A stretch of DNA of 64,000 nucleotides from Trichomonas vaginalis G3 (GCF_026262505.1 NC_067207.1:13050082-13114081), one strand, 5' to 3'. Shown: positions 29,911 through 40,329, counted from the first letter of the stretch. Notes: generated by a model not told the origin, from the letters alone. A program made the numbers and translations.

Positions 29911-31480
29911 ATGTACGCCGCTCAGAATATAACGCCAACAGTTTTGGATGCCATGAATGGAAATGTTTCCGAATGGTATAACGAATGCGACAATGCCATT
30001 AGAAGGTCAGAAATAGTTCCTGGAACTTACGAATATACAACTGCTGTTTCTTATGGAAACGTAGGTGAGTTTGGAGAAGGTTCTTCAACAACAGTAGATA
30101 TTGCTTGCGACAGGTTTCATATAATTTCTATTGACGACTCTTTCTTATACGTGGAACAAGACATTGAAATAAAACCTTCTGCCAAGTTGTCTGACAAGAA
30201 AGGTTGCAATGGAATTTTCTATGTCGGATACCAATATGCTCCAGAAGTTTTCATGGGATATAAGATATATTCTAACTCTGACTTAGTTCAAACAGTAACA
30301 TGGGCAAACTATGAATGGTTCGCTTTAAGAAACTCAGTACAACCACAAGCTAGAGAACAAACAGACCAGTATGCAACTATTGAGAAAATAAGAAGACTTG
30401 ACCCTAACGTTCCAGGAGTTTATGTTAACCTTTCTGGACAAACTGCAGCAGCAGTAACCAAAGTAAAAACTGAAACTTAGAGTCGCCTTTGTCATCTTTC
30501 CTCATCTTCAGGTTTTTAAGATACTTGCCAAACTGGGCAGAAAAATTTCTATCGAACTTACTCCAAGCAAAAATAACTTAGTCATTGCACCAACACAAGA
30601 CCCATTCACTCTTACAGAAGTAGTGGGAACAAATAAAATGTCATTCGCCGACTTTTGCAAAGACAAAGTTGACTTAGACTTTGGTTTCTCAAACCTCAAC
30701 ACTGAAGTAAACTATTATTTCAATGCTGCTGGAGATGCTTGGGACCCAGTTAAGTTCACATGCGAAAAATTTGAATGCAAGAGAATAGAAAGCAGACTTG
30801 CAGTCTATATGTTGGACCCAGATATTCAAATGCTTTAGCTGCCAAATATATTGCAGTTCCACTTATGTTCCCTATACACCAAATATCTGTCAAAGACTTT
30901 GCAGGTGAAGTTGGAAACCAAAGTGCTGACCCAGGTGCAAGAACAGATATTGCTTTAACAACTGCAATGAAACATGCAGATACTATGTTTGTACTGTTTC
31001 AGCGAGAACTATAAATGACTATTCTTGTTTCTACAAACCCCGGTATTAAATATCATATAAACATAGATGGCAAATATTATCCAAGAGAAGAATATTCCAC
31101 AGTTGAAGATATGAGGTCATACAACTTGACATTAGATGCTATGAACTTTAAACAACAACTTACAAACAACCATTAACCCTGAAATGCAAAGTTCTATTAT
31201 GCCATATGTGAAAGTATGGAACTCATACGGGAGTCAAAAAACTCAATATACAAATAGAGACCGTTCAAACTTTTGGCTTGGCATTCCATTTGCTGACTCA
31301 GAAGACTTTATGGGTGGTATTTCAACTGTTGGTACTGTACAAATACAATATACTGGTGACAGAGACGGTCCAGATGAATTGAAAGCAAAGAAGTTTACAA
31401 AACCAATAGCACTTTTCACGGAAGATGCTCTTTTGAAGATTCGTTCGATGAAACCTGCTGGAGCTCCTCAGATTGGCATA
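29911..31480 (+). pseudogene. Maverick major capsid protein region, broken
   Basis: Preceded by TATTTTTACACATATGAA directly before the first ATG, the motif seen at other structural genes. The beta-rich composition, segments such as FHIISIDDSFLYVEQDIEIK and SNFWLGIPFADSEDF, total span, and position upstream of the penton-like, helicase and ATPase genes fit the double-jelly-roll capsid protein of Mavericks. No structural comparison could be run. Broken, in several pieces. Confidence 0.55.
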
Positions 31481-31860
31481 ACGACAGCTTCCATCGAGGC
31501 AGATTTTGGCAGCAGGTCAGTAAGTTGTTCTTGAACTGACTTCTCTCCGTCAAATATTGACAGTACGCCAGTTTTGACATAAAATTGTATTATAAACTTT
31601 CCTTTAGAAATATCGGTCAGTTTTGTTGTTATATTTTGTCTGCTTCAAGAACTTTCACCATTTCGCGTTATTACCAACTTTCTTTGCTTTTGTATGAAAA
31701 TATTTGGTTCAGCAAAGACTGCTATTCTATAACATTTTCCATTGTTTGTGTAAAGAACTATTCTGTCAATGTATTTGTATTGTTTGTGTGTGTAAACTTT
31801 GTTTTGCTTCAATTCGAAGAGATACTCGAAAGTCCATATTTTTATTCGAAGTAAAATGTC
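31480..31860 (-). pseudogene. Minus-strand gene remnant after the capsid region, broken
   Basis: The minus strand has protein-like sequence (KIWTFEYLFELKQNKVYTHK, RIAVFAEPNIFIQKQRKLVI) filling the gap between the capsid region and the next plus-strand gene, where the plus strand has none. Family unknown. Broken. Confidence 0.35.
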
Positions 31861-32437
31861 ATTTCCGAAAAATAGAAGCGGTAAGTGTTTCAAAAGGTTT
31901 AATGGCGTGGCAGATGTGAAGTTAAATTCACCAACTCAAACAAACAGTCAAAGTGTTGTTGTCAATGTCAAAGACAGAGATGTTGAAGTGGGGAAACCAT
32001 ACGAAGACGAAGATGGTATAACAATAGTTCCTGTAAAAGAACAACCAACATACCCTGAAGTTAGCAGAGAGTTAAGTTCTGTTGCAGATATTCGAAACGA
32101 CTACCAACAACTTAAAGACAAACTTAAAACTCAGGAGAAGATTTGTCAAGCTTTAGGTATAATGTTAAACTTGGTCGAACACAACCCTGTAAAAGTGAAC
32201 TCATATGTCATTGCACCTCATGAAGTTTTGAAAGAACTATTGAAACTTTTGACAGAGGCAGACGATATAAACATCAAAGAAATAGAACCCGACATTGCTT
32301 GCTGTGGTGTTTCATATAATGTCATTGACAAGATATACGTTATGAAAGGAGGTGAGACGTTGAACTTAAAATATAGTTTCCCAGACGTTATAAAAATATT
32401 TGACGACCACAACATTTCATTAAAATTTAGTTGCTAA
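31856..32437 (+). CDS. Maverick protein of unknown function, 193 aa
   Basis: The start at 31856 (MSFPKNRSGKCFKRF) follows directly after AGTAAA. The basic N-terminus leads to a Glu/Lys-rich helical middle (QLKDKLKTQEKICQALGIML) and a C-terminal beta-like part (YNVIDKIYVMKGGETLNLKY). It ends four bases before the next gene, so the two are probably co-transcribed. Looks whole. Possibly a minor capsid or assembly protein, by position only. Confidence 0.5.
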   Translation: MSFPKNRSGKCFKRFNGVADVKLNSPTQTNSQSVVVNVKDRDVEVGKPYEDEDGITIVPVKEQPTYPEVSRELSSVADIRNDYQQLKDKLKTQEKICQALGIMLNLVEHNPVKVNSYVIAPHEVLKELLKLLTEADDINIKEIEPDIACCGVSYNVIDKIYVMKGGETLNLKYSFPDVIKIFDDHNISLKFSC

Positions 32438-32441
32438 GTAA

Positions 32442-33257
32442 ATGGCAGAAGACATAGTGGTTTATACTATTACGACTAAAAACCCTGAGTCATATAATTC
32501 TATAACAACAAACTTACAAAGTCCTCAAGGACGATATTGTAAACTAACCTTAAACACAATGACGACTAAAGCCTGTTTTGCTCTTTTGACACCAGAAGAC
32601 TTTGTTGTTGTGAATGGTAAAAAATACTTCTTTGAAGATACTTACTCAGATATACCACCAACAGGTTTTGTTGACTTATTTAATACTTTAAGGACGGATG
32701 TAACATGTGCTGCAACTAGAGCAGGTTTCATTATGTTTGGATGTCCGACTGAGTTTACTATAAACGATATGAGCTATAATACAAAACTTATATCTGGTTT
32801 TTACTACCAACAGTTTCCTATAACAGGAAAAGGTGTCATACAAGGTCTATCTGTTCCATTGACTTTAAGTACACCTATTTTATATATTGTTTCAAACTTA
32901 GGTTCAAAGTGCTATTCGAATGTCGACAGAAACTACTATGACCAAAAGATACTCATGCGTATAAACAACACATTCTCTGCTGGTTTGCCTATTGTTCATT
33001 CGAATGCAGAGTTTTCAGCTTTAGTAAACTCAAACACTTTAGCAAACATAAACTTAACCTTAGTCGACGCAAACTTTGTTCCTGTAAAACTTTTATGTCC
33101 TATGTATTTGTCAATGACGGCAGAAAGTTTCGAATTGGAAGATGCAACTGGTGAAAGTATTGTACTACAAGAACAACTTCAACAACAAATAGCTCAAGAA
33201 CAACAAATGCAACAAATGCAACAAATGGAACAAATGCAACAACAAAGTCAAGAATAA
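32442..33257 (+). CDS. Putative minor capsid (penton-like) protein, 271 aa
   Basis: A beta-rich protein with few charged residues (GRYCKLTLNTMTTKACFALL, GFYYQQFPITGKGVIQGLSV, NTLANINLTLVDANFVPVKL), ending in a Gln/Met tail (QQMQQMQQMEQMQQQ). In Mavericks a single-jelly-roll penton protein is normally encoded close to the major capsid gene, and length and composition fit. No direct motif proves it. Looks whole. Confidence 0.4.
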   Translation: MAEDIVVYTITTKNPESYNSITTNLQSPQGRYCKLTLNTMTTKACFALLTPEDFVVVNGKKYFFEDTYSDIPPTGFVDLFNTLRTDVTCAATRAGFIMFGCPTEFTINDMSYNTKLISGFYYQQFPITGKGVIQGLSVPLTLSTPILYIVSNLGSKCYSNVDRNYYDQKILMRINNTFSAGLPIVHSNAEFSALVNSNTLANINLTLVDANFVPVKLLCPMYLSMTAESFELEDATGESIVLQEQLQQQIAQEQQMQQMQQMEQMQQQSQE

Positions 33258-33285
33258 AAAAAATATTTTTTTTATTTTTATAAAA
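33258..33285 (+). promoter_or_regulatory. AAATATTTTTTTTATTTTTATA box (class A)
   Basis: An AAAAAATATTTTTTTTATTT block immediately before the ATG of the helicase region. The same block stands before the polymerase, HNH, KilA-N and 298 aa genes on either strand, so it is a candidate element-specific promoter. Confidence 0.5.
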
Positions 33286-34521
33286 ATGTACAGAATAGAT
33301 GTTTCAGATTTTTATGACTTCCAAGCCTTCAGAAATATGTGTCCATTTAGAGACTATAACAAAGCAGTCGAGAATTTGAAACGTTTAGTCATTTATGTCG
33401 ACTCTGCCCCAGAATGTTATGTCATGAAAGAATGGGATGTTGTCTTTAACAAACCAAGAGCAACAATAGTGTCTGAACAAGAATGCAGACAGAAACTTAA
33501 GAAAATAAAAGTCGTACAAGTTGGTATGAAGATGTTAGATGCTTGGGATATCTTATTGTCAAAGTTAGAAGATTTTTCAGTTCGTGGTATAAAGTTCTAT
33601 ACACCTTCTCCAAACTTCTATTCTATCTTCACTGGATATAAATACGAACAAGTAGAATGGAAAGAAAATGTATAGAAGCTTGGTTAGACCACGTCAAAGA
33701 AATTATATGCAATGGAAACGAAAGAGTCTATGAGTATATCTTATGTTGGTTTGCAAACATCTTACAACATCCAAGTGCTAAAAATGAAACTGCTCTCATC
33801 ATAATTGGAAAACAAGGAACTGGTAAGAACACTTTCTTTACAGATATCTTATGCAAACTGTTAGAGGGCTATTCGAATCCGAATATGACAAACTTAGAAA
33901 ACATCTGCGGTAAATTTAACTCCTCAATAGAGAATATGAAACTTATAGTATGTAACGAACTTCAAAGTATAGATACAACAAAAGTTTTGAACTCAGATGC
34001 TTTGAAGAGTCTTATAACAGACAAAGTTGGAGTTGTTGAAAGAAAATATAAAGACCAAAGAGTTTGTGAAAATGTTGCAAACTTCGTCATGGTTTCAAAC
34101 AATGCTGTTCCGATGAAGTTAGAAAGTTCTGACAGAAGATATGTAGTTGTCAAACGTCAGATTCTCATATGCAAGATACAGAATATTTTGACGACTTAGC
34201 AGAAACTTTGACATCTGACTTTTTACAACCACTTGTTCTCATATTTCATGACATTAGATATTTCTAAGTTCAATCCAAGACAAATTCCACATACCGAAGA
34301 GAGACAAACATTGTTAGAAGCAAACAAGAGTGTATATGAACTGTTCATAGATGAAACTGACTTTTGAGTGTTTAGATGAAAGGTCATTGTACGATTCGTA
34401 TAAACAGTATTGTCAAGAGTATGGTTATATGACAGCGTCTAAACGAACATTCTTGGCAAATGTCAAAAGTCTTTTAGACGTACAGAATGGTGTATATACA
34501 AAGAAAAATTTTTCTGAGTAA
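33286..34521 (+). pseudogene. Maverick SF3 (D5-like) helicase region, broken
   Basis: Shows a superfamily 3 helicase core: Walker A in ALIIIGKQGTGKNTFFTDIL, a Walker B-like MKLIVCNELQS, and a motif C-like FVMVSNNAVP followed by DRRYVV. Such helicases drive replication in Mavericks, virophages and large DNA viruses. Preceded by a class A box. Broken. Confidence 0.7.
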
Positions 34522-34559
34522 ATTTTAAAAAAAAATATTTTTTTTATCCGATAGAAAAG

Positions 34560-34984
34560 ATGACGAAATTCATCTCAGTAAACAAGTACATGTCAGGACT
34601 TAAAGAAGAACTAGACCCATTCACATATTTGAATGTTTACTTCTACCATTTTGAAAAGTCTACATTTGACAAAGTTTGGAACATCGAACCGGTTAAGTTT
34701 GCTATTGTGACTAAAAATGGTGCGAAATTTGAAGACTTAGACATAGAAGGTTTGTTAACAGTCAAAGAAAGTTTTGACAGAAGGTTTTCAAACCTTAAAG
34801 AAGGCAAAGCATACAAACTTGTTATACCTTATGAACCAAAAAGACAGACGACTATGAATATTATGAGTCTAAGATAGTTGAAGTTCAAGGTAAATTGGGT
34901 AAAAAGATTTTAGAGTCTAAGCCGGTGTTTGCTCCTAAAGAGGAAGAGAACATTGACATTGACCAGAAATGTTCTAAAAAATAA
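34560..34984 (+). pseudogene. Small Maverick gene of unknown function, broken
   Basis: Preceded by AAAAAAAAATATTTTTTTTA and starting MTKFISVNKYMSGLKEELDP. About 105 residues are readable in the first frame. No family recognised; possibly a DNA-binding replication accessory, by position next to the helicase. Confidence 0.4.
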
Positions 34985-34994
34985 AATTTTATTT

Positions 34995-35439
34995 TTACAT
35001 GTCAAATTTCTTTTTCTCTGGTCTGGTTCTTTCTTCTCTTCTTCTACTTTCCTTTTCTTTCTTTTCTCTCTTCTTCTTTTCTGGTGGAGTTATGTCAAAC
35101 TTCTCAGAACCATATTTTGTAAAAGTTCTTTGTCCTTTAATAGCTCTTCTATTCTGTTTTCTATTTCATCTTCAAGAACAGCGCATGTGTCTTCTTTGCA
35201 TTCTAAGAACTTTTGTTGGACTTCATCTTTCCAATCGGCGTCATCTCTGTCAACAAGTCTGTCATGACAAATTTTAAGACTGCTCTGCTTAATGTTTTAT
35301 GGTTCTTGTCATATTCCCAGAAACAGAACTTTAGAACAAATTCACCTTTCTTGTTTACACTATGTAAGATTTTATGGTCTACAGATGTTTTGCTGTCGAA
35401 AAGCTTGTCTCGAATATAGATGGCGAAATCGCTAGACAT
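34995..35439 (-). pseudogene. Minus-strand Maverick gene of unknown function, broken
   Basis: Starts MSSDFAIYIRDKLFDSKTSV, with further coding-like sequence (KFLECKEDTCAVLEDEIENR) and a Lys/Glu-rich end. It is divergent from the packaging ATPase gene; the gap between them (AGATAAAAGTTTTAATTTTT) probably holds both promoters. Function unknown. Confidence 0.4.
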
Positions 35440-35475
35440 TTTCTAAAAGATAAAAGTTTTAATTTTTCTAAAAAT

Positions 35476-36350
35476 ATGTTAGAAAAAAAGTTTGCTGACA
35501 TTGACAAGAAATTTGAGAATGTTTTAAATAAGAACAAGAGGAAGTTGGAAAATGCTCAGATAAAACCCATACATGACAAGTTCTTATTTGCTCAGAATGG
35601 TATAACAGGTCTAATTGCACCACCTGGGTCGGGTAAGACTTTCACTTATCTTAAAATGGCTGCACAACAACAAGAACTAGATGAGAAGAACCCATTCTAT
35701 GAGTTAGTTGTTATTTGTAGTACTTCGGGTCAATTTGACCAAACCGTCAATTCGTTCAAAGATATTATAAAAAAGTCTAAGTTAGTATGTATAAAAGACT
35801 CTGAGTTGTTAGATTGGATAAAGAAGTACCAAAGAAGGTTTTGAAGTACAATGCTATAAATGAGTATATAAATTCGAAGTTTAAAGACCCAAATGAGGAA
35901 ATGCAGAGAATATTAGAGAAGAAACACTTCAGAAACAAACAGAAAGAGATAGAATACATTTCGAAGAAATTGCAATCTTACGATTGGAAGACTTACCCTC
36001 ATAGATGTCTTCTTATCTTAGATGACTTTGCTTCTCATCCTTTGTTAAAGAATAGAGAACAAGACATGTGTCGAATTCTTAAGAAGCTCAGACACTTTAA
36101 CATTTCAGTTGTCATTTGTGTACAGACAGCCAAGAGTTTAAGTAAGGATGTAAAGAGAATACTTACTGACATTGTACTTTTCCCCGGATTGTCCGAAGAC
36201 GATTTCATGGAACTTATGAAAGAGTCCATGGCAGGTAAGTTTGACAGACATGAACTATGGGAGAGGTACAAAGTCATACAAGACCCTCATACTTCTTTCA
36301 GAATTCATATCTACGCGAACAAAGTTCAAATTGTAAAAAGTCAAGCGTAA
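35476..36350 (+). pseudogene. Maverick genome-packaging ATPase (A32/FtsK-like), broken
   Basis: Walker A NGITGLIAPPGSGKTFTYLK and a Walker B block HRCLLILDDFASHPLL, followed by RHFNISVVICVQTAKSLSKD (sensor-like), in the order of A32-type packaging ATPases of Mavericks and poxviruses. It would pump the element DNA into the capsid. Broken. Confidence 0.75.
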
Positions 36351-36479
36351 AAAATGTAAGTGTTGAGTCTTAGTCTGTTGTGGTGCTGGGGCTTTCGGTT
36401 CTTCTGGCTTTGGAATGGACTCGGTTGGTGGTACGTCAGCCATCCGTTTGTGTCCTGTCGGAAGGAAGAACTCGGAATG
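36351..36479. other. Spacer after the packaging ATPase
   Basis: Minus strand reads MADVPPTESIPKPEEPKAPA over about 36355-36445, possibly the start of a small decayed gene running into the ATPase end. Too short to assign. Confidence 0.25.
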
Positions 36480-36966
36480 CCAGAAGGAAGAACTTTTCCT
36501 GTTGGAAAGAAAAATTTTTCCTGTTGGAAAGAAAAACTTTTCCTGTTGGAAGGAAGAACTTTTCCTGTTGGAAGGAAGAACTTTTCCTGTTGGAAAGAAA
36601 AACTTTTCCTGTCGGAAAGAAAAACTTTTCCTGTCGGAAAGAAAAACTTTTCCTGTCGGAAAGAAAAATTTTTCCTGTCGGAAAGAAAAATTTTTCCTGA
36701 AGGTCGGCCAAAAAGTTCTCAATTTTCGAAAATTTGAATGGTTTACGGACGGACAACTGGAAAAATTTTTCCTGTTGGAAAGAAAAATTTTTCCTGTCGG
36801 AAAGAAAAATTTTTCCTGTCGGAAAGAAAAACTTTTTCCTGTCGGAAAGAAAAACTTTTCCTGTCGGAAAGAAAAACTTTTCCTGTCGGAAAGAAAAACT
36901 TTTCCTGTCGGAAAGAAAAACTTTTCCTGTCGGAAAGAAAAACTTTTCCTGTCGGAAGGAAGGACT
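36480..36966. repeat. 22-bp minisatellite, about 18 units in two blocks
   Basis: The unit is CTTTTCCTGTCGGAAAGAAA plus two A, with an internal TTTTCC/GGAAAG inverted pair. Two blocks (about 36486-36693 and 36768-36965) are separated by about 70 unrelated bases, and both outer edges carry CTCGGAATGCCAGAAGGA. Units at the left say TGTTGG, units at the right TGTCGG. The unit has no stop in any frame and a length not divisible by three, which explains the six-frame openness here; no gene is claimed. Confidence 0.9.
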
Positions 36967-37104
36967 CGGAATGCCAGAAGGACTCGGACAAGACAATTTA
37001 CCTTATAGAGCTACCTGAGCCATCTTTGGTGTCAAGCTTGAAAAATAAATGGTTCATCTACTCTGCTTGTTTGAAGTTGTCAAAATACTCTGTTATTTTT
37101 TCTT

Positions 37105-37859
37105 TCAGTAGCGGTAAATCTTCTTTTGAATGTAAGTTATTGTACAACCTTTCATATCATAGTGTGTTTGAGGTAACGTATCTTGAACTATTTGTTTCAC
37201 ATCTTCATTCGGTGTCATTGAAATCGGTAAGTTTTCGCGATAGAACCAATTTCTGTTAGATTTGTAAATCTTAGCAAGGTCGTAAAAGCTTTTGTTGTTT
37301 CTTCTGACTAAATGCAACATAACCATATCTCTGTCTCTTCTTCATTTTCCATCTCTTCAGTATAAATCATATACTTATAGTTCTTTTCCTTTCCTTTTGG
37401 TACCGAACGTGGTATTCTTTTCTGTATGTTTTTGTCTTCTTTCATCATATCTTCTCTCTGCTTTGTACAAAGTTCGTCAAGTAGCATAAGTATGTAGATT
37501 GCATAACGAGGTGAAGCCCACATTGCTATTGAACTAACTAGGAACTTATGAACATATATACCTTTTAGATGTGATGGTAAGTTTTGTCTGTCTTGGTACA
37601 TCTTTTTAAGTTCTACATGTTCAAACTCACTGAGGAGTTCATGAGTGCTATTTAATTCAAACCAGTCTTGTGGTTTCTTAGTATCTGGAGCAAAACATGC
37701 TGTCAAAATACTTTGCATTTGGTACATGTCGTCTTTGACCGAACGAATGAGACGGAGTTGTTTGTTTAACTGAACCCACTCGTATTCTTCATTTATGGCT
37801 TCATGAACGATAGCAGTTGTTGTGTTCTCGGTTGTTGTCATATCTGTCTTTACATACAA
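37105..37859 (-). pseudogene. Maverick KilA-N domain protein, broken
   Basis: The block DWFELNSTHELLSEFEHVEL followed by GIYVHKFLVSSIAMWASPRY is the KilA-N pattern (DNA-binding domain of poxviruses, phages and other large DNA viruses). A C-terminal part ends NWFYRENLPISMTPNEDVKQ. A class A box and GTATGTAAAGACAG precede the start. Probably a regulator of the element or host. Broken. Confidence 0.65.
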
Positions 37860-37928
37860 AATAAAAAAAAAATTTTATAAAAAACTAGCGTTATTTCTAT
37901 CTTGTATAAAAGACCAAAAATAAACGCT

Positions 37929-38540
37929 TTACATGTATTTTTCAGCAACTTCGTCAAATAATTTTATAGCACTATCTATCTCATCTACTTCAAACGTTTC
38001 TTTACCTTTCGTGGGAGCACCATACATTTTCTCAAACTTTTCAAGTAGTTCTGTTTCAGCAGCTCTCATATCGTTAACGAACACAACCTTAACTCTATTG
38101 ACTGTACTGTCATATCTTTGAGTTATATTATATGTTCTTCCTATCTTATATCTCTTTGTATTGAAGTCCTTCGGTTTCTGAACGATGTAAAGTAAGCCCT
38201 CACTGCAACGTTCCGTATCGAATGAACCATATGTTATGAAATTATATCCAACAACTGGGTCAATCCAGAACAAAACTATTGGTATAAGACTTTTGTCGAT
38301 GAGATATGCTGTAGTTCCATGAAATCTTACTGATATCATGAGCTCAGAATTTCTTGTCAAAATTTTCTGAGTTGAAGCAATTCTAACCCAGTCGTGTGCT
38401 TTCTTTCCAGATGGAGATAAAATGTCTGACAAAGAATATTTTTTGTATTTCTTTGAGTATCTTACGTTTAAATCACCAATTCTAACCACTTTGGTGTCAT
38501 TGTCTATCTTTTTAACTGTTTCAAACTCAATGTTTGTCAT
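37929..38540 (-). CDS. KilA-N plus T5orf172 (GIY-YIG-like) protein, 203 aa
   Basis: N-terminal KilA-N-like domain (YSKKYKKYSLSDILSPSGKK, HDWVRIASTQKIL, GTTAYLIDKSLIPIVLFWID; residues about 20-100) and a C-terminal T5orf172/MUG113 domain (GLLYIVQKPKDFNTKRYKIG, RAAETELLEKFEKMYG, GKETFEVDEIDSAIKLF; about 108-200), a GIY-YIG relative. This domain pair is common in phages and large DNA viruses as a DNA-binding regulator or nuclease. It lies behind the other KilA-N gene on the same strand. Preceded by AAAAATATTTTTTTTTATTT and GTAAGAACAG. Looks whole. Confidence 0.75.
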   Translation of the reverse strand: MTNIEFETVKKIDNDTKVVRIGDLNVRYSKKYKKYSLSDILSPSGKKAHDWVRIASTQKILTRNSELMISVRFHGTTAYLIDKSLIPIVLFWIDPVVGYNFITYGSFDTERCSEGLLYIVQKPKDFNTKRYKIGRTYNITQRYDSTVNRVKVVFVNDMRAAETELLEKFEKMYGAPTKGKETFEVDEIDSAIKLFDEVAEKYM

Positions 38541-38559
38541 TTCCTGTTCTTACATACAA

Positions 38560-39046
38560 AATAAAAAAAAATATTTTTAAAAAACTAGCGTTATTTTATT
38601 TTTTCTATCTTGTATAAAAGATATGATTTCATAGAGTTTTTTTACGATTTTCATAGAGTTTTATGCAAGGCCGAAAAAAATCGGGCTAGAGAAATTTCAC
38701 GATTTTCATAAGCGTTTTACATGGTAAACGCTATTTTTTTGACGAAGTGTTAAAGTTCACTTCGTCAAAATTTCACGATTTTCATAAGCGTTTTACATGG
38801 TAAACGTCATTTTTTTGACGAAGTGTTAAAGTTCTCTTCGTAAAAATTTCACGATTTTCATAAGCGTTTTACATGGTAAACGTCATTTTTTTGACGAAGT
38901 GTTAAAGTTCTCTTCGTAAAAATTTCACGATTTTCATAAGCGTTTTACATGGTAAACGTCATTTTTTTTACGAAGTGTTAAAGTTCACTTCGTCAAAATA
39001 TAACAGTTATATAATGAAATTTGGTCATTTTTTCAGCAAAAATATA
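38560..39046. repeat. Tandem repeat, about four units of 76 bp, with two hairpins per unit
   Basis: Each unit reads CATAAGCGTTTTACATGGTA AACGTCATTTTTTTGACGAA, then a GTTAAAGTTC spacer and CTTCGTAAAAATTTCACG. GCGTTTTAC/GTAAACG and TTTTGACGAAG/CTTCGTCAAAA pair as hairpins. The first element also appears, as coding sequence, at the 3' end of the adjacent 298 aa gene. Confidence 0.85.
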
Positions 39047-39047
39047 T

Positions 39048-39127
39048 TTAGGTGTGCCTATGTGCCTATGTGCCTCGGTCAAATGAACTTCTCTTAAAAT
39101 TACTGACAACACGACATTTTGACAACA
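39048..39127. repeat. Inverted repeat, outer side of the 298 aa gene (copy 2)
   Basis: TAGGTGTGCCTATGTGCCTA, TGTGCCTCGGTCAAATGAAC, then TTCTCTTAAAATTACTGACA and ACACGACATTTTGACAAC. The reverse complement lies at 40330-40409 beyond the gene start. The region holds a three-fold TGTGCCTA micro-repeat. Confidence 0.9.
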
Positions 39128-39219
39128 ACACAGGAAATAGATTTCATCGTATATGTTTTGTTGAGACTTCATCGTCAATGAGTGTAAATCAGACAAAAAT
39201 ATATTTCTACCATAAAGTT

Positions 39220-40116
39220 TTATAAGCGTTTTACATGGTATATGTTGTGATGGTTCATGACTTTAAACAGTTTTGTGGCTTCTATTTCTTCTTTTAGTAC
39301 ATCGAATTTTTTAACAATGCCGAATGTTTCTTTATATTTCTTCTTGACATCAGATAGAAGGAAATCGTCAGCTGTTGGATAGTTTTTGTTTAGAAATGTC
39401 AACATGTCCATTTTATCTTCTGCTGGTTTCTCTGCTTCTTTCTTTAAGTCAGCATAGTCGTTTCGCATACGTTCTATCTCTTTGACGGAGTAGTTATATT
39501 TCCTCATTGCTGCTTTACATTTTGAACATTGTGGGTTCATTTTTGCGTTATATTCTGAAACCTTACCTGCTAAAACAACCAAGGCGTAAATGGTTTTCTT
39601 TAACTCAAAGGCTGCTGGTTTTATTTGTCCGTTCCATACTTTACCTCTTCTATCCTCACCTCTTATCTGCCATACACATTCAGCAACTAACGAAACAAAG
39701 TTGTCGTAGGTCTTAAAATCCCCAGATTTATATATGTCAATGAAATATACCATATCGCAGTCTTTGTGGTTGCAATGAAATCCAAGAAACTCATAGTTTA
39801 CATTACGTATGAACTTCTTTATTTCTACTGAGTCAGTTGCTTTGACTTCTATTTCATCGAATTCATGAATAGTGAGCTTTTGTTGTTGGATTTCAGGCAA
39901 TTTGGGTAAATGGTCAATAATATCCTGCATGTCATAAAGATACTGTTCATTTGTTTCATCTTTTGCACTACAGTCTAAATCTCCTTGGAGAAGTTCTTGC
40001 TTTATCTTCTGGATTGTTGTTTCGAAAGTATATGAAGAAGGAATGAAGCTTTTCATCTCTACTAACATAGATGTTGGGTTCATGACTAAAGAGTTTGGTG
40101 CTGTTGTTGCTAACAT
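39220..40116 (-). CDS. Conserved Maverick protein of unknown function, inverted-repeat-flanked (copy 2)
   Basis: 298 aa, the same family as 871-1785 and 62089-62985. Shares CSKCKAAMRKYNYSVKEIER and HCNHKDCD (candidate metal-binding residues) and the C-terminal DDFLLSDVKKKYKETFGIVK segment. Both flanks carry an 80-bp inverted repeat (39048-39127, 40330-40409) that is unrelated to the flanking repeats of copy 1. The start follows TTTTATTTTTATTGTAAGAA CATG, a class A box. Looks whole. Confidence 0.6.
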   Translation of the reverse strand: MLATTAPNSLVMNPTSMLVEMKSFIPSSYTFETTIQKIKQELLQGDLDCSAKDETNEQYLYDMQDIIDHLPKLPEIQQQKLTIHEFDEIEVKATDSVEIKKFIRNVNYEFLGFHCNHKDCDMVYFIDIYKSGDFKTYDNFVSLVAECVWQIRGEDRRGKVWNGQIKPAAFELKKTIYALVVLAGKVSEYNAKMNPQCSKCKAAMRKYNYSVKEIERMRNDYADLKKEAEKPAEDKMDMLTFLNKNYPTADDFLLSDVKKKYKETFGIVKKFDVLKEEIEATKLFKVMNHHNIYHVKRL

Positions 40117-40329
40117 GTTCTTACAATAAAAATAAAAAATATTTTTTTTTAAAAAAACTAACTTTATTTTTTATTTCGGGAAAATTCAAGAGTTTTGGTT
40201 GAAAAAACAGGTGGAGCCACTTTTGGCTCGACCTCAAAACAAGAATTTTGTGAAGAATATACCAACCGGAAGAAAACAGCGGGTTGCTTTTTTTATACAA
40301 AATTCATGAGTTTTGCGTGTTTTCTACGA

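Noticed and set aside
36480-36966. Many overlapping open frames on both strands, and a CRISPR-like look
   Set aside because: The frames arise because the 22-bp unit has no stops in any frame. There are no spacers of constant length between repeats, so it is a minisatellite, not a gene or a CRISPR array.
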